From JBDSEG01 sp039920165 (lineage in GTDB: Bacteria; Pseudomonadota; Gammaproteobacteria; Burkholderiales; Burkholderiaceae_C): a stretch of 8,441 nucleotides of DNA. The translations under genes and the position numbers were made by a program. The notes under the pieces were generated by a model. The model ran no database searches. It saw nothing but the letters and a program-made list of their open reading frames with translations, and was not told where the DNA came from. Of the stretch, positions 1-5,453 are shown in pieces. How positions within the stretch are numbered: the stretch's first letter is position 1; every line of letters starts with the position of its first letter. Location of the stretch: the NCBI GenBank assembly GCA_039920165.1, contig JBDSEG010000377.1, forward strand, positions 1 to 8,441, written 5' to 3'.

Positions 1-1
1 C

Positions 2-538
2 GAGTCCCATCGACGGCTCGTCGAGCAGCACCATGCTGGGGCTCGCCATCAGCGCGCGGCCGATCGCGCACATCTGCTGCTCGCCGCCCGAGGTGTAGGC
101 GGCCTGCGAGGTGCGGCGCTCCTTCAGACGCGGGAAGTAGTTGTAGACCTTGTCAAGCGTGGTCGCGACCGCGGCCTTGCCGTCCTTGCGCGTATAGGCG
201 CCGGTGAGCAGGTTTTCCTCGATCGTCAGGTGCGCGAAGCAGTGCCGGCCCTCCATCACCTGGATCACGCCGCGCTCGACCATCTGCGAGGTCGAGAGCT
301 TCTCGATGCGCTCGCCGCGCAGCGCGATCGAGCCCTTGGTGACTTCGCCGCGCTCGGCGCGCAAGAGATTGCTGACCGCGCGCAGGGTTGTCGTCTTGCC
401 GGCGCCGTTGCCACCCATCAGCGCCACGATCCGCCCCTCGGGCACCTGCAGCGACACGCCCTTCAACACCAGGATGACGTGGTTGTAGATGACCTCGATG
501 CCGTTGACGTTCAGCAGGATGTTCGGCGCAGTGCTCAT
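2..538 (-). CDS. livF: LivF-type ABC transporter ATPase, N-terminal 179 codons (truncated by window edge)
   Basis: This is the second ATP-binding subunit of the branched-chain-amino-acid type (HAAT) importer; it would hydrolyse ATP at the cytoplasmic face of the LivH/LivM permease. The frame is open from the ATG at 538 to the left edge. Visible motifs are Walker A GGNGAGKTT (residues 42-50), a Q-loop region VMEGRHCF (94-101) close to the LivF-typical VPEGRxIF, the signature SGGEQQ (150-155), Walker B MVLLDEP (169-175) and the D-loop SMGL at the edge. The H-loop and C-terminus lie outside the window. The LivF assignment rather than LivG rests on this Q-loop and on a separate LivG gene upstream. 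It is last among the visible importer genes, 190 bp after the binding-protein gene. The start is preceded by only weak purine-rich stretches (AAGAG and GAAAG), the first lying in the 3' arm of a strong hairpin. Confidence 0.93.
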   Translation of the reverse strand, partial: MSTAPNILLNVNGIEVIYNHVILVLKGVSLQVPEGRIVALMGGNGAGKTTTLRAVSNLLRAERGEVTKGSIALRGERIEKLSTSQMVERGVIQVMEGRHCFAHLTIEENLLTGAYTRKDGKAAVATTLDKVYNYFPRLKERRTSQAAYTSGGEQQMCAIGRALMASPSMVLLDEPSMGL

Positions 539-551
539 ACGTTGTCTTTCA

Positions 552-585
552 CTCTTGCAAGCGCCGTACCCGGCGCTTGCAAGAG
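552..585 (-). repeat. Perfect 15-bp stem-loop just upstream of livF
   Basis: CTCTTGCAAGCGCCG (552-566) and its exact reverse complement (571-585) flank a 4-base loop. Its 3' arm on the livF transcript ends 13 bases before the livF ATG and includes the AAGAG that could serve as ribosome-binding site. No T-run follows on the minus strand, so it is not a classical intrinsic terminator. It may act on mRNA stability or on livF translation; that role is inferred. Confidence 0.85.
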
Positions 586-603
586 GGCTCCGAAAGAGCC
601 CTC
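583..603 (-). repeat. Perfect 8-bp stem-loop, overlapping its neighbour by 3 bases
   Basis: GAGGGCTC (583-590) pairs with GAGCCCTC (596-603) around a 5-base loop. Bases 583-585 are shared with the 15-bp hairpin at 552-585, so the two cannot both form completely in one RNA. It is part of a chain of stem-loops filling the livK-livF gap. Confidence 0.75.
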
Positions 604-622
604 CTCGCCTCGGCATGGTATG

Positions 623-642
623 GAGTGGTCCGAACCCCACTC
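623..642 (-). repeat. 6-bp stem-loop in the livK-livF gap
   Basis: GAGTGG (623-628) pairs with CCACTC (637-642) around an 8-base loop. It is weaker than its neighbours and is listed because it belongs to the chain of hairpins between livK and livF. Confidence 0.5.
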
Positions 643-647
643 TTGGA

Positions 648-664
648 GGGAGGGAAGGGGAGGG
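648..664 (+). other. G-quadruplex motif (template strand of the leftward operon)
   Basis: Four G-tracts, GGG (648-650), GGG (652-654), GGGG (657-660) and GGG (662-664), are separated by loops of 1, 2 and 1 adenines. This meets the standard intramolecular G-quadruplex pattern with very short loops. The G-rich strand is the template for livK-livF, so the mRNA is C/U-rich and poor in G here (about 644-672), a composition also found in Rho-loading sites. Formation in the cell is not shown. Confidence 0.6.
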
Positions 665-680
665 AGCAAAGGTTGCGAGG

Positions 681-713
681 CCGCCGAACGCTACCGCAGG
701 CGGCGCTCGGCGG
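681..713 (-). repeat. 11-bp stem-loop with one mismatch after livK
   Basis: CCGCCGAACGC (681-691) pairs with GCGCTCGGCGG (703-713) with a single mismatch (688 with 706) and an 11-base loop. It abuts the hairpin that overlaps the livK stop codon. Confidence 0.65.
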
Positions 714-735
714 ACCTGAGCCGCAGGCTCAGGTC
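713..735 (-). repeat. Perfect 10-bp stem-loop overlapping the livK stop codon
   Basis: GACCTGAGCC (713-722) and GGCTCAGGTC (726-735) form a perfect stem with a 3-base loop. The TGA stop of the binding-protein gene (729-731) lies inside one arm. On the minus strand no T-run follows, so it lacks the hallmark of a Rho-independent terminator. A plausible role is protecting the upstream livK message from 3' exonucleases, as described for hairpins after binding-protein genes in other ABC operons. Confidence 0.75.
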
Positions 736-2066
736 TGACAGTCTTCCGGCGTGCGCCGGGTCAGCTTCTTCTCGTCCGCATATTTATCGGCGGCGGCCTT
801 GACCATCGGACGCAGGATCGAGTCGTCGGCTTGCAGCCAGTCGGACGTGAAACTCCACTTGGCCCCGTCCCAGGTGTGGATGCGGGCCCACGAGGCTCCC
901 ATATGGTCGGCACACGAGGTCGAGATCGGCCGCATCACGCCCGAGAAGCCGAGCGCGTCGAGCCGTTTCTGGTCGAGGGAGAGGTTCTCGTAGCCCCAGC
1001 GCGCCTGTTCGCCGGTCATGACCTTGCCTTTGCCGTAGCGCTCCTGCGCCCGGCGGACGCCTTCGACCGCCAGCATCCCGCTCATCACGCCGCGCATGTA
1101 CAGGACCTGGCCGACCTCTTCCTTCGGGCCGGTGCCCTGGCCCTTGCCATGGACCAGGTTCTGGATGTCCTTCACGACCTTGGCGTTCGGCTCGGCGCCA
1201 TGCTGGAGCGCAAGCCCGTTGTAGCCCTTGGCGCCGTCGCCGACGTCCTTGGCGTCGGGCTCCGCAGCGGCCCACCACACGCCATACATCTTGTCGCGTG
1301 GGAAGCCGGTGGCCACCGCCTCTTTCAGCGCGGTCGAGTTCATCACACCCCAACCCCAAAGCAATACATAGTCGGGACGGTTCTGGCGAATCTGCAGCCA
1401 GGCCGACTTCTGCTCGACGCCGGGGTGAGTGACCGGGATGCTGATCAGCTCGAAGCCGTGCATCTTGGCGCGCTCCTGGAGCAGCGGAATCGGCTCCTTG
1501 CCGAACGGGCTGTCGTGGTACACGAGAGCGATCTTCTTGCCCTTGAGCTTGTCGAAGCCGCCTTCCTTCTTGGCGATGTGCTGGATCAGGATATCGGCGG
1601 CAACCCAGTAGGTGCCGGTCAGCGGAAAGTTCCACTTGAAGACATTGCCGTCGGCGCTCTCGCTGCGGCCGTAGCCGGCGGTGATGAGCGGGATCTTGTC
1701 GCCCGGCGCCTTTTCCGTCAGCGCGAAGGTGATGCCGGTGGACAGCGGCTGGAATACGGTCGCGCCGCCATGCTTGCCTTTCAGCCGCTCGTAGCACTCG
1801 ACCCCGCGGTCGGTCGCATAGCCGGTCTCGCATTCTTCGGTGACGATCTTCACGCCGTTGATCCCGCCCTGGGCGTTGACCAGCTTGAGGTAGTCGGCCA
1901 TGCCGTTGGCAAACGGCACGCCGTTGGGTGCGTAGGCGCCGGTGCGGTAGACCAGCAGCGGGAAGAACTGCTCCTTGGCCTGGGCCTGGGCGAGCGGCGC
2001 GCTCGTCAGTGCGGCCAGTGCGGCTGCGAGCAGCGCGGTGGACTGCGCGAGATGTCTGAGATTCAT
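729..2066 (-). CDS. livK: Periplasmic substrate-binding protein of the LivK/HAAT type
   Basis: This 445-residue protein would capture the transported compound in the periplasm and hand it to the LivH/LivM permease. It starts with an Arg-containing n-region and an Ala/Leu-rich hydrophobic stretch (about residues 10-25), then AQAQA, giving likely signal peptidase I cleavage near residue 28 or 30. No lipobox cysteine is present, so a soluble periplasmic protein is expected. The N-terminal pattern of a long-chain ABC-type type-1 periplasmic binding fold follows (GINGVKIV near 68-75, ITAGYGRS near 128-135, IALVYHDSPFGK near 179-190). It is longer than classical LivK (about 370 residues) and has four cysteines (79, 91, 385, 443), enough for two disulfides in the mature protein. 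The start is firm: AGGAGA (2072-2077) sits five bases before the ATG. It lies between livM and livF. The ligand is not identifiable; amino-acid binding cannot be assumed because the family also binds aromatic and other organic acids. Confidence 0.92.
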   Translation of the reverse strand: MNLRHLAQSTALLAAALAALTSAPLAQAQAKEQFFPLLVYRTGAYAPNGVPFANGMADYLKLVNAQGGINGVKIVTEECETGYATDRGVECYERLKGKHGGATVFQPLSTGITFALTEKAPGDKIPLITAGYGRSESADGNVFKWNFPLTGTYWVAADILIQHIAKKEGGFDKLKGKKIALVYHDSPFGKEPIPLLQERAKMHGFELISIPVTHPGVEQKSAWLQIRQNRPDYVLLWGWGVMNSTALKEAVATGFPRDKMYGVWWAAAEPDAKDVGDGAKGYNGLALQHGAEPNAKVVKDIQNLVHGKGQGTGPKEEVGQVLYMRGVMSGMLAVEGVRRAQERYGKGKVMTGEQARWGYENLSLDQKRLDALGFSGVMRPISTSCADHMGASWARIHTWDGAKWSFTSDWLQADDSILRPMVKAAADKYADEKKLTRRTPEDCQT

Positions 2067-2071
2067 GGAAG

Positions 2072-2077
2072 TCTCCT
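2072..2077 (-). promoter_or_regulatory. Strong Shine-Dalgarno of the binding-protein gene
   Basis: On the minus strand this reads AGGAGA, five bases before the ATG at 2066. It is the best ribosome-binding site in the leftward operon; the other genes have weak or more distant ones. This suits a binding protein needed in excess over the membrane components. A small 5-bp stem-loop (2089-2102) lies just upstream of it. Confidence 0.85.
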
Positions 2078-2190
2078 GAGGTATGAGAGCACTCGTCAGT
2101 GCGTGATGAAAACGATGGGGGACGTGGACATGAGAACGTTCGGCAGCGGCAATGGTTCGTAGTGGTTTTCCGCGATCCGGCTCGCCGGCT

Positions 2191-3255
2191 TCAATGCGGG
2201 AACGGCCACAGGCGCAGCTTTTCCTTGGCGATCGACCACAGCCGCGCCAGGCCGTGCGGCTCGACGATCAGGAAGAAGACGATCAGCGAGCCGAAGATCA
2301 TGAATTCGACATGCGACGCGAGCGCGGTGGAGATCGGGATGCCGAGCCAGCCGGGCGCCTGGTTCAGCAACAGCGGCAGGATGACGATGAAGGCGGCGCC
2401 GAAGAAGCTGCCCATGATCGACCCCAGGCCTCCGATGATGACCATGAACAGGAGCTGGAACGAGCGGTCGATCGAGAACGCCGCCGGCTCCCACGCACCG
2501 AGGTTGACGAAGCCCCACAGCCCGCCCGCCACGCCGACGATGAACGAGCTGACGGCAAAGGCGGTGAGCTTGGCGTAAACCGGGCGGATGCCGATCACCG
2601 CCGCCGCGACGTCCATGTCGCGGATCGCCATCCATTCGCGCCCGATGTGGCTGCGCACCAGGTTCTTGGCGAGCAGCGCGAAGACGACCACGAAGCCGAG
2701 GCAGAAGAGATATTTGTCGGCCGGCGTATCGATGTGCCAGCCGAGCACCTGCAGGTTCGATACCGAAACCGAGCCCGAGGGCGAATCGTTGGTAAACCAC
2801 TTGATTCGCAAAAACGACCAGTCGATGAAGAACTGCGCCGCCAGCGTGGCGACCGACAGATATAGCCCCTTGATGCGCAGCGACGGAATGCCGAACACGA
2901 CCCCGACCGCGGTAGCGCAAAAGCCGCCGAGCAGCAGCGCCACGATGAGCGGCATGCCGTCGATGCGCACCATGAAGTTGTAGGCCGCATAGGCGCCGAC
3001 CGCCATGAAGGCGCCATGCCCGAGCGAGATCTGGCCGCAGTAGCCGACCAGGATATTCAGTCCGATGGCGGCCAGCGAGAGGATTAGGAACGGGGTCAGG
3101 ATCGCGCGAAAGGCGTACTCCGACGCCAGCATCGGCACCACGACGAAGGCGAATGCAAGCAGCGCGAGGATGACGATGCGATCCTGCAGGATCGGAAAGA
3201 TCTGTTGGTCGGCGGCATAGCTGGTCTTGAACTGGCCGTTTTCGCGGTAGAGCAT
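2191..3255 (-). CDS. livM: LivM-type ABC transporter permease
   Basis: This is a 354-residue inner-membrane permease subunit that would pair with LivH to form the translocation channel. Hydrophobic segments run through about residues 27-43, 50-70, 80-92, 102-122, 182-199, 228-250, 268-293 and 321-336. The family hallmark GQISLGHGAF is at 74-83. The cytoplasmic EAA-like loop that contacts the ATPases is at about 205-223 (GREWMAIRDMDVAAAVIGI). A C-terminal glycine-rich segment GGLGSIMGSFFGAA is at 275-288. Length is normal for LivM. The start at 3255 is preceded by an imperfect purine stretch (AAAAGA). It lies 84 bp after livH, a gap occupied by a 24-codon ORF, and 124 bp before the binding-protein gene. 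Confidence 0.95.
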   Translation of the reverse strand: MLYRENGQFKTSYAADQQIFPILQDRIVILALLAFAFVVVPMLASEYAFRAILTPFLILSLAAIGLNILVGYCGQISLGHGAFMAVGAYAAYNFMVRIDGMPLIVALLLGGFCATAVGVVFGIPSLRIKGLYLSVATLAAQFFIDWSFLRIKWFTNDSPSGSVSVSNLQVLGWHIDTPADKYLFCLGFVVVFALLAKNLVRSHIGREWMAIRDMDVAAAVIGIRPVYAKLTAFAVSSFIVGVAGGLWGFVNLGAWEPAAFSIDRSFQLLFMVIIGGLGSIMGSFFGAAFIVILPLLLNQAPGWLGIPISTALASHVEFMIFGSLIVFFLIVEPHGLARLWSIAKEKLRLWPFPH

Positions 3256-3268
3256 GGTCGATGATCTT

Positions 3269-3343
3269 TTAGTTGCGGCGCGCTTCGCTCAACTTGCCGC
3301 GCAAGTTAGCCGGCACTGAAAGCTCATCGATCGCGGTTTTCAT
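3269..3343 (-). CDS. Possible small ORF (24 codons) between livH and livM
   Basis: An ATG at 3343 overlaps the livH stop codon (ATGA arrangement) and opens a 24-codon frame ending in TAA at 3269-3271, 13 bases before the livM start. The predicted peptide begins MKTAIDELSV and ends KLSEARRN; it is hydrophilic, with no membrane segment and no family I recognise. The 4-base overlap is typical of translational coupling, and translating it would carry ribosomes close to the livM start, whose own ribosome-binding site is poor. It may instead be a chance ORF. Confidence 0.35.
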   Translation of the reverse strand: MKTAIDELSVPANLRGKLSEARRN

Positions 3344-4269
3344 ACTCGATCGATGATCTTTTCGCCGAACAGCCCCTGCGGCCGAAATAGCAGGAAGACC
3401 AGCGCCAGCACATATGCAAACCAGATCTCGATCCCGCCGCCGAGGAACGGGCCGATATAGACCTCGGACAGCTTCTCGCCCACGCCGATGATGAGGCCGC
3501 CGATGATGGCCCCCGGCACCGAGGTGAGCCCGCCGAGGATCACGACCGGCAGCGCCTTGAGTGCGAGTTGGGCGAGTGAGAACTGCACCCCGAGCTTGCT
3601 GCCCCAGACTACGCCGGCAACCAGCGCGGCGAAGCCGGCGACGCTCCAGACGATGACCCAGATGCGCCGCAGCGGGATGCCGATCGAGCTCGCCGCCTGG
3701 TGGTCGTCGGCAACCGCACGCAGCGCACGGCCGGTCGAGGTCTTCTGGAAGAAGAGGGCGAGCGCGCCGACCAGCGCCGCGGCGATCACCGCCGCCACGA
3801 CGTCTTCCTGGTTGACGAGAATGCCGCCCTGGAAGACGTTCTGCAGCAGGAAGACCGGCTCCTTCGGCATGCCCACGTCGATCTTGTAGATGCTGCTGCC
3901 GAACAGGGTCTGGCCGAATCCGTCGAGGAAGTAGGTGATGCCAAGGGTGGCCATCAGCAGCGTGATGCCTTCCTGGTTGACAAGCTTGCCGAGCACGAGG
4001 CGCTCGATCAGCCAGGCGAGCGCAATCATGATCGCGAGCGCTCCCGCGAAGGCGAGCACGTTGGCGACGATCTTGTTCTCGAAGCCGAACCACTGCGGAA
4101 TCCAGCCCGACAGCCGCGCCATCGCCAGCGCCGCGAACAGCACCATCGCGCCCTGCGCGAAATTGAAGACGCCGCTCGCCTTGAAGATCAGCACCAGGCC
4201 GAGTGCGACGAGCGAATACAGCATCCCGGCCATCAGGCCGCCGATCAGGACTTCGAGCAGGAATGCCAT
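3340..4269 (-). CDS. livH: LivH-type ABC transporter permease
   Basis: This is a 309-residue inner-membrane permease subunit, partner of LivM. The LivH hallmark FNFAQGAM is at residues 35-42, the EAA-like cytoplasmic loop at about 180-198 (GRALRAVADDHQAASSIGI), and a conserved C-terminal GGLTSVPGAIIGGL at 246-259. Several hydrophobic segments span the protein (for example 8-29, 70-87, 156-173, 206-222 and 282-295). The frame stays open upstream to an ATG at 4431, but that 54-codon extension is translated from a palindromic repeat (LPLRLAGEGWGEG is the usual spurious product of such elements), and homologues begin at the hydrophobic MAFLLEVLIGG. The ATG at 4269 is therefore chosen. Its ribosome-binding site, AGGGAG at 4281-4286, lies 11 bases upstream inside the repeat. 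Confidence 0.94.
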   Translation of the reverse strand: MAFLLEVLIGGLMAGMLYSLVALGLVLIFKASGVFNFAQGAMVLFAALAMARLSGWIPQWFGFENKIVANVLAFAGALAIMIALAWLIERLVLGKLVNQEGITLLMATLGITYFLDGFGQTLFGSSIYKIDVGMPKEPVFLLQNVFQGGILVNQEDVVAAVIAAALVGALALFFQKTSTGRALRAVADDHQAASSIGIPLRRIWVIVWSVAGFAALVAGVVWGSKLGVQFSLAQLALKALPVVILGGLTSVPGAIIGGLIIGVGEKLSEVYIGPFLGGGIEIWFAYVLALVFLLFRPQGLFGEKIIDRV

Positions 4270-4280
4270 GGTCTGGGCTA

Positions 4281-4374
4281 CTCCCTCTCGCGAACGGCGG
4301 GAGAGGTCAGGGGTGAGGGGCGGCGTGGGCGAGCGGCCTTCACCCCAACCCTCTCCAGCAAGCCGGAGAGGGAG
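4281..4374. repeat. REP/BIME-like palindromic element in the livG-livH gap
   Basis: This dyad-rich block has three nested or consecutive inverted repeats. CCTCTC...GAGAGG (4284-4289 with 4301-4306) forms a short hairpin, GGGGTGA (4310-4316) pairs with TCACCCC (4340-4346), and CCCTCTCC (4349-4356) pairs with GGAGAGGG (4365-4372). The two outer hairpins share the CCTCTC/GAGAGG motif. It resembles the CCCTCTCC(N)GGAGAGGG plus TCACCCC type of interspersed palindrome common in many proteobacterial genomes. That identification is from memory and copy number cannot be seen in this window. It sits between livG (stop at 4406) and livH (start 4269). Confidence 0.75.
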
Positions 4375-4405
4375 CCAAGGTGCAGGACGGTTCGGGTGCG
4401 CATCG

Positions 4406-5203
4406 TCAGTGCGTCGTGCCGAGGTAGGCACTGATCACGTCGGGGTTCTCGCGCACCTGGGTCGGCGTGCCGTCGCCGATCTTCCTGCCGTAGTCGAGGA
4501 CGACGACGCGGTCGCTGATATCCATTACCACGCTCATATCGTGCTCGATCAGCACGATGGTGGTGCCGAACTCGTCGTTCACGTCGAGGATGAAGCGGCT
4601 CATGTCCTGCTTCTCCTCGACATTCATGCCGGCCATCGGCTCGTCGAGCAGCAGCACCTGCGGGTCCATCGCGAGAGCCCGACCGAGGTCGACGCGCTTT
4701 TGCAGCCCGTACGGCATCTTGCCGACGGCCGTCTTGCGATAGGGCTGGATCTCGAGAAAATCGATGATGCGTTCGACGAAGCGGCGCTGTTCGGTCTCCT
4801 CGCGCTCAGCGAAGCTCCAGCCGAAGGGCGAGCGAAAGGCCTGCTGGAACAGGTTGCTCTTCATCTTCAGGTTGCGCCCGGTCATGATGTTGTCGAGCAC
4901 GCTCATGCCCTTGAACAGCGCGAGATTCTGGAACGTTCGCGCGATCCCCATCTCGGCGACCTGACGCGAATTCATGTGGTCGAAGCTGCGGCCGCGAAAA
5001 GCGATCGAGCCCTGCTGCGGCTGGTAGACGCCGTTGATGCAATTGAGCATCGAACTCTTGCCGGCGCCGTTTGGGCCGATGATGGCGCGCACCTCGTGCT
5101 CGCGCACGTCGAAGCTGATATCCGACAACGCCTTCACGCCGCCGAACGCGAGGCTGATGTTCTTCGCTTCGAGGATGACCTCGCCAATGGCGCGCTCGCT
5201 CAT
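4406..5203 (-). CDS. livG: LivG-type ABC transporter ATPase
   Basis: This is a 265-residue cytoplasmic ATP-binding subunit of the HAAT importer, partner of LivF. Walker A GPNGAGKSS is at residues 43-51, Q-loop glutamine at 92 (RTFQNLALF), a LivG-style signature PYGLQKR at 164-170 in place of LSGGQ, Walker B VLLLDEPMAGM at 183-193, and the H-loop histidine at 221 (LIEHDMSVVM). The segment before the signature (about 110-140) is the insertion typical of LivG proteins. Length is normal. The start at 5203 gives a standard N-terminus; the ribosome-binding site is modest (GGAAA, eight bases upstream). It follows the ligase gene after a 250-bp gap filled by an inverted repeat and precedes livH by 136 bp. 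Confidence 0.95.
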   Translation of the reverse strand: MSERAIGEVILEAKNISLAFGGVKALSDISFDVREHEVRAIIGPNGAGKSSMLNCINGVYQPQQGSIAFRGRSFDHMNSRQVAEMGIARTFQNLALFKGMSVLDNIMTGRNLKMKSNLFQQAFRSPFGWSFAEREETEQRRFVERIIDFLEIQPYRKTAVGKMPYGLQKRVDLGRALAMDPQVLLLDEPMAGMNVEEKQDMSRFILDVNDEFGTTIVLIEHDMSVVMDISDRVVVLDYGRKIGDGTPTQVRENPDVISAYLGTTH

Positions 5204-5265
5204 GCTGCGAATTTCCGATGCTTCAGTTCAGAACAATCAACACGACGGAGAAGTCCCGAGTTGAA

Positions 5266-5405
5266 TTCCTTTGCGTCCCTTGCGTCCTTTGCGTTCCTTG
5301 GCGTCCGTGGCGGCAGAAATTTGTTCTGCCTGCGCACAGTGAAAACCAGCGTTACCGCAAAGGACGCCAAGGAACGCAAAGAACGCAAAAAACGCAAAAA
5401 ACGCG
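5266..5405. repeat. Long inverted-repeat element made of a short TTTGCGTYC-like unit
   Basis: The left arm repeats variants of TTTGCGTCC/TTTGCGTTC/CTTGGCGTCC. The right arm is its inverse (CGCAAAGGACGCC..., ending in CGCAAAAAACGC repeats). A 20-base core is identical between the arms (5287-5306 against the reverse complement of 5362-5381). Between them is a 7-bp hairpin (GGCAGAA 5312-5318 with TTCTGCC 5324-5330). The gap between the ligase stop (5454) and the livG start (5203) holds no credible gene. The element looks like a dispersed intergenic repeat of a kind seen in many GC-rich proteobacteria; copy number cannot be judged here. Translating it yields only low-complexity K/R- or F/L/R/S-rich peptides. 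Confidence 0.75.
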
Positions 5406-5453
5406 AAGTCGAAATCATTCGATGGAATCGACCCGCATGTCCATTTACAGTGC

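Noticed and set aside
713..735. Intrinsic terminator after the binding-protein gene
   Set aside because: The stem is strong, but no U-run follows on the minus strand, so it is listed as a stem-loop rather than a terminator.
2093..2104. A 12-base match (TCGTCAGTGCGT) between the livM-livK gap and the end of livG (4403-4414)
   Set aside because: One or two 12-base matches are expected by chance in a window this size, and no longer similarity flanks it.
4270..4431. A 54-codon N-terminal extension of livH
   Set aside because: It is translated from a palindromic repeat and has the proline/glycine/arginine-rich composition usual for such false ORFs. Homologues begin at the hydrophobic segment starting at 4269.
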